A stretch of DNA of 64,000 nt, taken from Streptomyces graminofaciens. Its GTDB lineage: Bacteria > Actinomycetota > Actinomycetes > Streptomycetales > Streptomycetaceae. Each line of letters starts with the position of its first letter. Position 1 is the first letter of the stretch. The stretch covers positions 3,224,001 through 3,288,000 of the forward strand of contig NZ_AP018448.1 in NCBI RefSeq assembly GCF_030294945.1, given 5' to 3'. Made by a program: the position numbers and the translations under genes. Of this stretch, positions 41,424 through 50,563 are shown one piece after another. Below the pieces are notes generated by a model. It searched no databases, had not been told where the DNA came from, and was given only the letters and a program-made list of their open reading frames with translations.

Positions 41424-42554
41424 TCAGGCTGTGTCGGCGAGTTCGGCGGCCCGGCGCGCGGCGCCGTCCATCGTGGCGGCCTGCTGGACCAGCGGGTGTG
41501 CGCGCTCGTCGAGGATCGCGCGACCGCGTACGGCGTTGTTGCCGTCGAGGCGGACGACGAGCGGTTTGGTCAACTGGACGGCTTCCAGGGCCCGCACGAT
41601 GCCGTCGGCGACCGCGTCGCAGGCGGTGATGCCGCCGAAGACGTTGACGAGGACGGACTTCACGGCCGGGTCGGAGAGGATGACGGAGAGCCCGTCGGCC
41701 ATGATCTGGGCCGACGCTCCGCCGCCGATGTCGAGGAAGTTGGCGGGGCGGGCGCCGCAGCCCGCGACGACGTCGAGGGTGGACATGACGAGACCGGCGC
41801 CGTTGCCGATGATGCCGACCTCGCCGTCCAGCTTCACGTAGTTGAGGCCCTTCGCGGCGGCGGCCGCCTCCAGCGGGTCGTCGCGGGCGAAGCCCTCGTC
41901 TCCCCAACGGGCCTGTCGGAAGCCCGCGTTGTCGTCGAGGGTGACCTTGCCGTCGAGGGCGAGGATCCGGCCCTGTTCCGTGCGGACGAGCGGGTTGACC
42001 TCGACGAGAAGGGCGTCCTCGCGGATCAGTACCTGCCAGAGCCGCACGAGGACGTCGACGGTCGTCGGCGGCAGGCCCGCCGCTTCGGCGATCTCGGCCG
42101 CCTTCGCCGAGGTCACACCCTCGACGGGGTCGATGGGAATGCGGGCCACGGCCTCCGGCCTGGTCGCCGCCACCTCCTCGATCTCCATGCCGCCCTCGGC
42201 CGAGGCGATCGCGAGGAAGCGGCCGGCCGCGCGGTCGAGGACGTACGAGACGTAGAACTCGCTGTCGATCGCGACGGGTTCGGCCACCATCACCTTGTGG
42301 ACGGTGTGGCCCTTGATGTCCATGCCGAGGATCTGCCGTGCGGTCAGTTCGGTGGCGGCGGGGTCGGCGGCGAGCTTCACTCCGCCGGCCTTGCCCCGCC
42401 CGCCGGTCTTCACCTGGGCCTTGACGACGACGCGTCCGCCCAGCCTGCGGGCTATTTCGCGTGCTTCCTTGGGCGAGTCGGTGACCTCGGCCCGTGGCAC
42501 GGAGATGCCGTGTTCCTCGAAGAGTTCCCTTGCCTGGTGTTCGTACAGGTCCAT
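41424..42554 (-). CDS. sucC: Succinyl-CoA ligase beta subunit (paralogue)
   Basis: 376 residues. ATP-grasp domain with [20 protein letters not shown] at the start, [25 protein letters not shown], and the C-terminal [20 protein letters not shown] and [15 protein letters not shown] regions. [16 protein letters not shown] is a canonical start; ATG 42554 has AGGAG upstream. It diverges from oxc over a palindrome at 42624-42647, so both sides may be co-regulated. Confidence 0.92.
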   Translation of the reverse strand: MDLYEHQARELFEEHGISVPRAEVTDSPKEAREIARRLGGRVVVKAQVKTGGRGKAGGVKLAADPAATELTARQILGMDIKGHTVHKVMVAEPVAIDSEFYVSYVLDRAAGRFLAIASAEGGMEIEEVAATRPEAVARIPIDPVEGVTSAKAAEIAEAAGLPPTTVDVLVRLWQVLIREDALLVEVNPLVRTEQGRILALDGKVTLDDNAGFRQARWGDEGFARDDPLEAAAAAKGLNYVKLDGEVGIIGNGAGLVMSTLDVVAGCGARPANFLDIGGGASAQIMADGLSVILSDPAVKSVLVNVFGGITACDAVADGIVRALEAVQLTKPLVVRLDGNNAVRGRAILDERAHPLVQQAATMDGAARRAAELADTA

Positions 42555-42623
42555 TCCGGCTCCTGACTCAAAAGTGCCGCACGCCCCCTGGACACCACCC
42601 ATCGGATGCGGGATAACAAGCTT

Positions 42624-42647
42624 CATACAGTATTCGTCGACTGTATG
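42624..42647. promoter_or_regulatory. Divergent operator CATACAGT-N8-ACTGTATG
   Basis: A perfect inverted repeat with 8-bp arms and 8-base spacer between the divergent sucCD and oxc operons. The T-A-C-A-G-T/A-C-T-G-T-A form is like sites of GntR-family (FadR-type) regulators. No regulator gene is near, so it would act from elsewhere. Confidence 0.6.
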
Positions 42648-42697
42648 CAATCAACCGCGAGAGCGTTCCAACCCCTACGAAGGGACAGGACTTCGCC

Positions 42698-44383
42698 ATG
42701 CCCGACGGCAACAGCCAGGACCTCATTTCCGGTGGTCACCTCGTCGCCAAGGCACTCAAAGCGGAGGGTGTGGAGGTCATCTACACCTTGTGCGGCGGCC
42801 ACATCATCGACATCTACGACGGCTGCGTCGACGAGGGCATCGAGGTCGTCGACGTACGCCACGAGCAGGTGGCCGCGCACGCGGCCGACGGCTACGCACG
42901 CATCACCGGCAAGCCCGGCTGCGCGGTCGTCACCGCGGGTCCGGGTACGACCGACGCCGTGACCGGTGTCGCCAACGCCTTCCGCGCCGAGTCCCCCATG
43001 CTGCTGATCGGCGGCCAGGGCGCGCACACGCAACACAAGATGGGGTCCCTGCAGGACCTGCCGCACGTCGACATGATGACGCCGATCACCAAGTTCGCGG
43101 CGACCGTGCCGGACACGGCGCGCGCCGCCGACATGGTGTCGATGGCGTTCCGCGAGTGCTACCACGGCGCGCCCGGCCCCTCCTTCCTGGAGATCCCGCG
43201 CGACGTCCTGGACGCCAAGGTGCCCGTGGAGAAGGCACGGGTACCGAAGGCGGGCGCCTACCGGGCCTCGACCCGCTCGGCCGGCGACCCCGAGGCCATA
43301 GAGAAGCTCGCCGACCTGCTGGTGCACGCCGAGAAGCCCGCGATCCTGCTGGGCAGCCAGGTGTGGACGACCCGCGGCACCGAGTCCGCCATCGAACTGG
43401 TGCGTACGTTGAACATCCCTGCGTACATGAACGGCGCCGGCCGCGGCACGCTCCCGCCCGGCGACCCGCACCACTTCCAGCTCTCCCGCCGCTACGCCTT
43501 CTCAGGCGCCGACGTCATCGTCATCGTCGGTACGCCCTTCGACTTCCGCATGGGCTACGGCAAGCGGCTGTCGCCGGACGCGACCGTCGTACAGATCGAC
43601 CTCGACTACCGGACCGTCGGCAAGAACCGCGACATCGACCTCGGGATCGTGGGCGACGCCGGGCTGGTCCTGAAGTCGGTGACCGAGGCGGCCTCCGGGC
43701 GCATCAACGGGGGCGCGTCGAAACGCAAGGAGTGGCTCGACGAGCTGCGCGCCGCCGAGCAGACCGCCATCGAGAAGCGGCTGCCCAGCCTGAAGTCCGA
43801 CGCCTCGCCGATCCACCCGTACCGGCTGGTCAGCGAGATCAACGACTTCCTCACCGAGGACTCCGTCTACATCGGCGACGGCGGCGACATCGTCACCTTC
43901 TCCGGTCAGGTCGTGCAGCCCAAGTCACCCGGGCACTGGATGGACCCTGGCCCCCTCGGCACGCTCGGCGTCGGCGTCCCCTTCGTGCTCGCCGCCAAGA
44001 AGGCACGGCCCGACAAGGAAGTGGTGGCCCTCTTCGGTGACGGCGCCTTCTCCCTCACCGGCTGGGACTTCGAGACCCTCGTCCGCTACGACCTCCCCTT
44101 CGTCGGCATCGTCGGCAACAACTCCTCCATGAACCAGATCCGCTACGGCCAGGCCGCCAAGTACGGCCTGGAGCGCGAGCGGGTCGGCAACACCCTCGGC
44201 GACGTCCACTACGACAAGTTCGCTCAGATGCTGGGCGGTTACGGCGAAGAGGTCCGCGACCCCGCCGACATCGGCCCCGCGCTGCGGCGTGCTCGCGAGT
44301 CGGGCAAGCCGTCGCTGATCAACGTCTGGGTCGACCCGGACGCGTACGCCCCCGGAACCATGAACCAGACGATGTACAAGTGA
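42698..44383 (+). CDS. oxc: Oxalyl-CoA decarboxylase-like TPP enzyme
   Basis: 561 residues of the thiamine-pyrophosphate-dependent family. The N-terminal Glu ([20 protein letters not shown]) activates the cofactor. The TPP-binding motif is [16 protein letters not shown] to VGNNSSMN near residues 447-479. The overall order with formyl-CoA transferase next door identifies it as oxalyl-CoA decarboxylase (formyl-CoA + CO2 from oxalyl-CoA), though acetolactate-synthase-like alternatives exist. ATG 42698 has AAGGGA upstream. It starts the four-gene oxalate operon. Confidence 0.85.
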   Translation: MPDGNSQDLISGGHLVAKALKAEGVEVIYTLCGGHIIDIYDGCVDEGIEVVDVRHEQVAAHAADGYARITGKPGCAVVTAGPGTTDAVTGVANAFRAESPMLLIGGQGAHTQHKMGSLQDLPHVDMMTPITKFAATVPDTARAADMVSMAFRECYHGAPGPSFLEIPRDVLDAKVPVEKARVPKAGAYRASTRSAGDPEAIEKLADLLVHAEKPAILLGSQVWTTRGTESAIELVRTLNIPAYMNGAGRGTLPPGDPHHFQLSRRYAFSGADVIVIVGTPFDFRMGYGKRLSPDATVVQIDLDYRTVGKNRDIDLGIVGDAGLVLKSVTEAASGRINGGASKRKEWLDELRAAEQTAIEKRLPSLKSDASPIHPYRLVSEINDFLTEDSVYIGDGGDIVTFSGQVVQPKSPGHWMDPGPLGTLGVGVPFVLAAKKARPDKEVVALFGDGAFSLTGWDFETLVRYDLPFVGIVGNNSSMNQIRYGQAAKYGLERERVGNTLGDVHYDKFAQMLGGYGEEVRDPADIGPALRRARESGKPSLINVWVDPDAYAPGTMNQTMYK

Positions 44384-44384
44384 G

Positions 44385-45671
44385 GTGACCCCGGTGACCA
44401 CCGAGACCGCCACGACAGACGCCACCGCCCAGCCCTCGCCGCCCGGCAAGGCGCTCGCGGGCATCCGTGTCCTCGACATGACGCACGTCCAGTCCGGTCC
44501 CTCCGCCACCCAGCTGCTGGCGTGGCTCGGCGCGGACGTGGTGAAGCTGGAGGCGCCGAGCGGGGACATCACACGCAAGCAGCTGCGCGACCTCCCGGAC
44601 GTCGACTCCCTCTACTTCACGATGCTCAACTGCAACAAGCGGAGCATCACCCTCAACACCAAGACCGAGCGCGGCAAGGAGATCCTCACCGAGCTGATCC
44701 GGCGCTCCGACGTCATGGTCGAGAACTTCGGACCCGGCGCGGTCGACCGCATGGGCTTCACCTGGGACCGCATCCAGGAGATCAATCCGCGTATCGTCTA
44801 TGCCTCCATCAAGGGGTTCGGCGAGGGCCCGTACACCAACTTCAAGGCGTACGAGGTCGTCGCGCAGGCCATGGGCGGGTCGATGTCGACCACCGGTTTC
44901 GAGGACGGGCCGCCGCTGGCGACGGGAGCCCAGATCGGGGACTCGGGGACGGGTGTGCACGCCGTCGCGGGGATACTCGCCGCTCTGTTCCAGCGGGAGC
45001 ACACCGGGCGCGGGCAGCGGGTCAACGTGGCCATGCAGCACGCGGTCCTCAACCTCTGTCGGGTGAAGCTGAGGGACCAGCAGCGCCTGGCACATGGGCC
45101 GCTCCGTGAATATCCGAACGACGACTTCGGCGTCGAAGTTCCCCGTTCGGGAAACGCGTCCGGGGGCGGCCAGCCCGGCTGGGCGGTCAAGTGCGCGCCT
45201 GGCGGCCCGAACGACTACGTCTACGTCATCGTGCAGCCCGTCGGCTGGCAGCCGCTCAGCGAGCTCATCGGCCGGCCCGAACTGGCGGCCGACCCCGAGT
45301 GGGCGACGCCCGAGGCACGCCTGCCCAAGCTCGGCAAGATGTTCCAGCTGATCGAGGAGTGGTCGTCCACGCTCCCCAAGTGGGAGGTGCTGGAGAAGCT
45401 CAACGCCCACAACATCCCGTGCGGGCCGATCCTCTCCACCAAGGAGATCGTCGAGGACGCCTCGCTGGTCGCCAACGAGATGGTCGTCACCGTGCCGCAC
45501 CCCGAGCGCGGCGAGTTCGTGACCGTGGGCAGCCCGCTGAAGCTCTCCGACTCCCCCGTGGACGTGACCAGTTCGCCGCTGCTCGGCGAGCACAACGAAG
45601 AGGTGTATGTCGGCGAGCTGGGCCTCGGCGACGAGGAGCTACGCCTGCTGAAGTCGAACGGGGTGATCTGA
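44385..45671 (+). CDS. frc: Formyl-CoA:oxalate CoA-transferase-like
   Basis: 428 residues, class III CoA-transferase. [49 protein letters not shown] and the catalytic Asp in [13 protein letters not shown] near residue 185 are all typical. It moves CoA from formyl-CoA (or succinyl-CoA) to oxalate. GTG 44385 overlaps the end region of oxc (stop at 44383 is one base away); GTG 44394 is an alternative. It is the CoA-loading step for Oxc. Confidence 0.88.
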   Translation: MTPVTTETATTDATAQPSPPGKALAGIRVLDMTHVQSGPSATQLLAWLGADVVKLEAPSGDITRKQLRDLPDVDSLYFTMLNCNKRSITLNTKTERGKEILTELIRRSDVMVENFGPGAVDRMGFTWDRIQEINPRIVYASIKGFGEGPYTNFKAYEVVAQAMGGSMSTTGFEDGPPLATGAQIGDSGTGVHAVAGILAALFQREHTGRGQRVNVAMQHAVLNLCRVKLRDQQRLAHGPLREYPNDDFGVEVPRSGNASGGGQPGWAVKCAPGGPNDYVYVIVQPVGWQPLSELIGRPELAADPEWATPEARLPKLGKMFQLIEEWSSTLPKWEVLEKLNAHNIPCGPILSTKEIVEDASLVANEMVVTVPHPERGEFVTVGSPLKLSDSPVDVTSSPLLGEHNEEVYVGELGLGDEELRLLKSNGVI

Positions 45672-45674
45672 TTG

Positions 45675-47870
45675 ATGGCCGAAGACCGGGTGCTGAGGGT
45701 GCGCGCACTCCTCGACACCGTGCGGGCCGAGGGCCGAAGCGCGCTGACCGCTCCCGAGGGCAAGGTGATCGCCGACGCGTACGGGATCGCCGTACCCGGT
45801 GAGGAGTTGGCGCGGGACGTCGACGAGGCCGTGGCGTTCGCGGCGCGGTTCGGCGGGCCGGTGGTGATGAAGATCGTCTCGCCGGACATCCTGCACAAGA
45901 CCGACGCGGGCGGGGTGATCGTCGGGGTGGAGGGCGCGGCCGACGTACGGGCCGCGTTCCACCAGATCGTCGACAACGCGCGCGCGTACGCGCCTGATGC
46001 CCGGATAGACGGCGTCCAGGTGCAGGAGTTGCTGCCGAAGGGGCAGGAGGTCATCGTCGGCGCGGTGACGGACCCGACGTTCGGGAAGGTCGTCGCCTTC
46101 GGCCTCGGCGGGGTGCTGGTGGAGGTCCTCAAGGACGTGACGTTCCGGCTCGCGCCGGTCGACGCGGACGAGGCGCTCTCCATGCTGGACTCGATCCGCG
46201 CGGCGGAAATCCTGCACGGGGTGCGCGGCGCCGCGGCCGTGGACCGGTGGGCGATCGCCGAGCAGATCCGCCGGGTCTCCGAACTCGTCGCGGACTTCCC
46301 GGAGATCGCGGAGGTGGACCTCAACCCGGTGATCGCCACTCCGGAGGGCGCGGTCGCGGCGGACATCCGGGTGATCCTCGCGGAGTCGGTGCCGAAGCCA
46401 CGGCGCACATACACGCGCGAGGAGATCCTCACCTCCATGCGCCGCCTGATGCAGCCCTCCTCGGTGGCCGTGATCGGGGCCTCCAACGAGCAGGGCAAGA
46501 TCGGCAACTCGGTGATGCGGAACCTCATCGACGGCGGTTTCGCGGGCGAGATCCATCCGGTGAACCCCAAGGCCGATGACATTCTGGGCCGCAAGGCGTA
46601 CAAGAGTGTCACGGACGTTCCCGGAGAGGTGGATGTGGCGGTCTTCGCGATCCCCGCGAAGTTCGTGGCAGCGGCGCTGGAGGAGGTGGGTCGCAAGGGC
46701 ATCCCCAACGCCGTACTGATCCCGTCGGGGTTCGCGGAGACCGGGGAGCACGCGCTCCAGGAAGAGATCGTGGCGATCGCCGAGCGGCACGGCATCCGGC
46801 TGCTCGGGCCTAACATCTACGGCTACTACTCGACGTGGCAGGACCTGTGCGCCACGTTCTGCACGCCGTACGACGTGAAGGGCGGTGTCGCGCTGACCTC
46901 GCAGTCCGGCGGCATCGGCATGGCCGTCCTGGGCTTCGCACGCACCACGAAGACGGGTGTGTCGGCGATCGTCGGGCTCGGCAACAAGTCGGACCTGGAC
47001 GAGGACGACCTGCTGACCTGGTTCGGCGAGGACCCGCACACCGAGTGCATCGCGATGCACCTGGAGGACCTCAAGGACGGGCGTGCCTTCGTGGAGGCGG
47101 CCCGGGCGACCGTCCCGAAGAAGCCGGTCGTGGTCCTCAAGGCGGGCCGTACTGCGGCCGGGGCGAAGGCGGCGGGCTCGCACACGGGTGCGCTGGCGGG
47201 CGACGACGCCGTGTACGACGACATCCTGAAGCAGGCCGGTGTCATCAGGGCGCCCGGGCTGAACGAAATGCTGGAATACGCGCGCGCGTTGCCGGTGCTT
47301 CCGGCTCCGCAGGGCGACAACGTCGTGATCATCACCGGGGCCGGCGGCAGTGGCGTACTGCTGTCGGACGCGGTGACGGACAACGGGCTGTCCCTGATGG
47401 AGATCCCGGCGGACCTGGACGCGTCCTTCAGGAGGTTCATCCCACCCTTCGGGGCCGCGGGCAACCCGGTGGACATCACCGGGGGCGAGCCGCCGTCGAC
47501 GTACGAGGCGACGATCCGGCTGGGGCTCGAGGACCCGCGGATCCACGCGCTCGTGCTGGGCTACTGGCACACGATCGTCACGCCTCCCATGGTGTTCGCC
47601 GAGCTCACCGCGCGCGTGGTGGCCGAGTTCCGGGAGCGCGGCATCGAGAAGCCCGTGGTGGCGTCTCTCGCGGGCGATGTCGAGGTCGAGGAGGCCTGTC
47701 AGTACCTCTTCGAGCGGGGGGTCGTGGCGTACCCGTACACGACCGAGAAGCCGGTGGCCGTGCTGGGCGCCAAGTATCGGTGGGCTCGGGCGGCAGCAAA
47801 GCTGCGGGCCGAAGACCCTCCGGTAGGGCGGTGGCGGGAGACGGGCGGGATGTTGGGGGGCGGTTCATGA
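45675..47870 (+). CDS. ADP-forming acyl-CoA synthetase, fused in beta-alpha order
   Basis: 731 residues. Residues about 1-235 are an ATP-grasp half (GPVVMKIVSPDILHKTDAGG, AEVDLNPVIA). From about 255 come the CoA-binding and ligase halves (SVAVIGASNEQGKIGNSVMR, SQSGGIGMAVLG, GSHTGALAG near residue 500). Many fused relatives run CoA-binding first, so the order is reversed here. Such enzymes make or break acyl-CoA with ADP, and here could charge or discharge formate, oxalate or glycolate. ATG 45675 is just after the frc stop. It precedes the transporter gene by 123 bases. Confidence 0.85.
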   Translation: MAEDRVLRVRALLDTVRAEGRSALTAPEGKVIADAYGIAVPGEELARDVDEAVAFAARFGGPVVMKIVSPDILHKTDAGGVIVGVEGAADVRAAFHQIVDNARAYAPDARIDGVQVQELLPKGQEVIVGAVTDPTFGKVVAFGLGGVLVEVLKDVTFRLAPVDADEALSMLDSIRAAEILHGVRGAAAVDRWAIAEQIRRVSELVADFPEIAEVDLNPVIATPEGAVAADIRVILAESVPKPRRTYTREEILTSMRRLMQPSSVAVIGASNEQGKIGNSVMRNLIDGGFAGEIHPVNPKADDILGRKAYKSVTDVPGEVDVAVFAIPAKFVAAALEEVGRKGIPNAVLIPSGFAETGEHALQEEIVAIAERHGIRLLGPNIYGYYSTWQDLCATFCTPYDVKGGVALTSQSGGIGMAVLGFARTTKTGVSAIVGLGNKSDLDEDDLLTWFGEDPHTECIAMHLEDLKDGRAFVEAARATVPKKPVVVLKAGRTAAGAKAAGSHTGALAGDDAVYDDILKQAGVIRAPGLNEMLEYARALPVLPAPQGDNVVIITGAGGSGVLLSDAVTDNGLSLMEIPADLDASFRRFIPPFGAAGNPVDITGGEPPSTYEATIRLGLEDPRIHALVLGYWHTIVTPPMVFAELTARVVAEFRERGIEKPVVASLAGDVEVEEACQYLFERGVVAYPYTTEKPVAVLGAKYRWARAAAKLRAEDPPVGRWRETGGMLGGGS

Positions 47871-47889
47871 GGTGACCGAGTGCGGGGGT

Positions 47890-47912
47890 GGGCCGACGGT
47901 GCGCGTCGGCCC
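47890..47912 (+). terminator. Weak hairpin between synthetase and transporter genes
   Basis: GGGCCGAC (47890-47897) and GTCGGCCC (47905-47912) around a 7-base loop. May lower read-through or stabilise the upstream mRNA end. Confidence 0.5.
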
Positions 47913-47993
47913 GCCCCGGGACCCGTGCGCACACGAAAGGCATTGGACAGGGGGCGCTGGCCAGAGCTTTCGACGCAAGGGGTGCTTCGCGAC

Positions 47994-49382
47994 ATGACAA
48001 CCACCGACCTCACGACGTCCGTCCCCTACAGGGAGGTGACGGACCGCAACGGCCGCCTGTACCGGATCGGGGAGACCGACCGGGACATCATGGGGCGACC
48101 CCGCTGGACCATGGTGCTCTTCCCCTGGATGGGGATGCTGGGCATCAGTTCCTCGGAGTACGCGTTCACATCCGCCGAGGACACGCTGCACGAGGCCCAC
48201 CTGTGGAACAGTGGGCACATCTTCTGGCTGATGGGTGTCTGGGTGTTCTTCCAGGCCGCCGTCGCCTTCCCGGCCGGGCAGCTGCGCGAGAGCGGGAAGC
48301 TGCCCGCGCGGTACGCGATGATGCTCGGCGCGGTCGGCACCGTCTGCGGCTATCTGTCGCTCGCGTTCGCGCCGCATGTGATCGTGGCCTACATCGGCTT
48401 CGGCATGTTCAGCGGCATCGGTGCCGGTCTCGTCTACGCGACCTGCGTGAACATGGTCGGCAAGTGGTATCCGGAACGCAAGGGCGGCAAGACCGGCATG
48501 GTCAACGGCGGTTTCGCCTACGGCTCGGTGCCCTTCGTGTTCCTGTTCACCTCGTACATGGATCTGAGCAACTACCAGGGCGTGCTGGTGATGGTGGGCC
48601 TCATCTGCTGCTCGGTCGTGGCGTTCGCGGGCTGGTTCTTCAAGGACCCGCCGAAGAACTGGTGGCCGCCGCACGTCGACCCGTTGAGGGTCACCGACGA
48701 CCCGAAGATCCGGCGGGCCCTGGAGAAGAACCCCCCGGCGATGAAGCAGTACACACCCAGGGAGGCCGCTCGTACGCCCGTCCTGTGGATGATGTGGTTC
48801 TGTCTGCTGTGCACGGCCGGGATCAACATCTTCGGCATCGCCTTCCAGGTGCCGTTCGGCAAGGACATGGGCTTCGCCGGGGGGATCGTCGCCACGGCGA
48901 TGTCCCTGAAGGCCATCGTCAACGGCACGGGCCGCGGTGTCATCGGCTGGATCTCGGACAGGTTCGGGCGCCGCAACACGCTGATCATCGTGTGTCTCGT
49001 GCTGGGCACCGCCCAGTTCGGTGTGCTGGTCTCCGGCCAGATGGGCAGTATGCCGTTCTTCCTGTTCTGCTCCATGGTCTCCGGCTTCGGCGGCGGCGCG
49101 ATCTTCCCGTTGTTCGCGGCGATGACGGCGGACTACTTCGGAGAGAACAACAACGCCTCCAACTACGGCATGGTCTACAGCTCGAAGCTCATCTCGGGTC
49201 TTGTGGGCGCAGGGGTGGGCAAGGTCGTGGTGAGCGCGTGGGACTACGAGGGCGCGTTCGTCCTGGCCGGGTGCATCGGTCTGGGGTCGGCGGTGCTCGC
49301 GCTGTTCCTGAAATCGCCGAACAAGCCGAGTGCGCGGCGGGTGGTCGCCAACCCGCAGCCGCTGGGTGAGGAAATGGCCTGA
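47994..49382 (+). CDS. oxlT: MFS transporter, oxalate/formate antiporter family
   Basis: 462 residues with 12 hydrophobic segments. Motifs such as RWTMVLFPWMGMLGISSSEY at the first segment, GFGMFSGIGAGLVYATCVNM, KWYPERKGGKTGMVNGGFAY and the central FKDPPKNWWPP linker mark the OFA (OxlT) family. Oxalate comes in and formate leaves, which gives proton-motive energy. The start at ATG 47994 fits; the longer frame is noise. It closes the oxalate operon; a long terminator follows. Confidence 0.87.
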   Translation: MTTTDLTTSVPYREVTDRNGRLYRIGETDRDIMGRPRWTMVLFPWMGMLGISSSEYAFTSAEDTLHEAHLWNSGHIFWLMGVWVFFQAAVAFPAGQLRESGKLPARYAMMLGAVGTVCGYLSLAFAPHVIVAYIGFGMFSGIGAGLVYATCVNMVGKWYPERKGGKTGMVNGGFAYGSVPFVFLFTSYMDLSNYQGVLVMVGLICCSVVAFAGWFFKDPPKNWWPPHVDPLRVTDDPKIRRALEKNPPAMKQYTPREAARTPVLWMMWFCLLCTAGINIFGIAFQVPFGKDMGFAGGIVATAMSLKAIVNGTGRGVIGWISDRFGRRNTLIIVCLVLGTAQFGVLVSGQMGSMPFFLFCSMVSGFGGGAIFPLFAAMTADYFGENNNASNYGMVYSSKLISGLVGAGVGKVVVSAWDYEGAFVLAGCIGLGSAVLALFLKSPNKPSARRVVANPQPLGEEMA

Positions 49383-49395
49383 CGCTCTCGCACAC

Positions 49396-49448
49396 GGCAG
49401 CAGGCGGCCGCCCTGTGGTCTCGCACCACGGGGAGGCCGCCTGCTGCC
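49396..49448. terminator. Long bidirectional terminator
   Basis: A nested hairpin: outer arms GGCAGCAGGCGGCC and GGCCGCCTGCTGCC (49396-49409, 49435-49448), inner arms CCCTGTGGT/ACCACGGGG. It separates the converging transporter gene and the Tat-exported isomerase gene. Confidence 0.85.
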
Positions 49449-49464
49449 AGGTCCGCGTGTGGGG

Positions 49465-50517
49465 TCAGCACTTCTCCCGCAGGGAGTGCAGGTGCTCGCT
49501 GGAGCGGCGGGCGAAGGTGAAGGACTCGGTGGGGTTGTCGTGTTCGGCCTGCCAGTGGTGGGCGAGGCGGTGGCCCCTGAGGCTCGTCACGGCGGAGATG
49601 AACTTCTTGTAGTCGATGTCCCCGTCGCCGACGTCCACCATGCGGTAGCCGTACGGGTTCGACGGATCGCTCTCGCCGTCCTTCACATGGAAGAGCGGGT
49701 AGCGGTCCGGGCGCCTGAGGACGTAGTCGAGGGGCTCGAACGGCGCAGATGTGCCGTCGGGCCGCTTCGAGAAGCGGAACTGGGCGACGTACGCCCAGAA
49801 GATGTCCATCTCCAGGTAGACGAGGTTCGGGTCGGTCTCGCGGAGCAGCACGTCGTAGAGGCGGACCCTGGGGTTGTCGGTGGCGAAGGAGAACTCCTCG
49901 GAGTGGTTGTGCTGGTAGAACTTCATGCCGCGTGCCCTGGCCGCCGCGCCGTAGGTGTTGAACTCCTCGGCGGCCCGTTTCATCGCGTCGACGGTGGTGC
50001 CGTAGCGGAAGGGTCCGGCTGCGGTGCCGATGTGCTTGAGGCCGAGAGCCTGGGCGTCGTCGAGGACCTTGGTGAGGTTCTGCGCGAAGGTGTACGCGTT
50101 CGGGTCGGCGGCGTAGTAGCCGACGTGGCTGCCTATCGGGGTGAGGCCGTGGTTGCGGGCCAGGCGCTTGAGCTGGGCGAGGCTGATGGGGCCCGCTGAT
50201 CCCTGGGTGTAGCCGGCGAACTCGACCTCGTCGTAGCCGTACTTCTCCAGCTCGGCGAAGACGGGCGCGAAGCCGAGGGTGGAGACCTTGTCGCGGAGGC
50301 TGTAGAGCTGGATGCCGAGTCGGCCGGGCGGGAGGACGGGGCGGCCCCGGCCGGCGGTCGAGGTCCCGGCGGCGGTGGCTGTGGCGGTGGCGGCCTGTGC
50401 GGTGCCGGTGGCTGTACCGAGCAGTGCGGCGGCGGTGGCGCCCGCGGCCACGCCGAGCATGCCTCTTCTGCTGAGGCGGTGGGTGAGTTCGGGATCCGTG
50501 CGGTCGATGCGGCTCAT
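49465..50517 (-). CDS. Tat-exported TIM-barrel sugar isomerase/epimerase
   Basis: 350 residues. The N-terminus has a twin-arginine signal (LSRRGMLGVAAGATAAALLG), followed by LGIQLYSLRDKV and a xylose-isomerase-like TIM barrel. Metal-binding parts include FYQHNHSEEFSF, YLEMDIFWAYVAQ and LFHVKDGESD. Such secreted relatives belong to the 3-keto-sugar or AP-endonuclease-2-like group. ATG 50517 has GAGGAG upstream. It is close downstream of the EboF gene (47-base gap), so may be in the same transcript. Confidence 0.85.
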   Translation of the reverse strand: MSRIDRTDPELTHRLSRRGMLGVAAGATAAALLGTATGTAQAATATATAAGTSTAGRGRPVLPPGRLGIQLYSLRDKVSTLGFAPVFAELEKYGYDEVEFAGYTQGSAGPISLAQLKRLARNHGLTPIGSHVGYYAADPNAYTFAQNLTKVLDDAQALGLKHIGTAAGPFRYGTTVDAMKRAAEEFNTYGAAARARGMKFYQHNHSEEFSFATDNPRVRLYDVLLRETDPNLVYLEMDIFWAYVAQFRFSKRPDGTSAPFEPLDYVLRRPDRYPLFHVKDGESDPSNPYGYRMVDVGDGDIDYKKFISAVTSLRGHRLAHHWQAEHDNPTESFTFARRSSEHLHSLREKC

Positions 50518-50563
50518 GCCTGGAACTCCTCGGGATCGAAGGGCGTTGTCAGTGTCGAGTGCT

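Noticed and set aside
40495..42554. Main TCA-cycle succinyl-CoA synthetase
   Set aside because: Location between an ALDH and the oxalate genes points to a dedicated paralogue; the primary copy is expected elsewhere.
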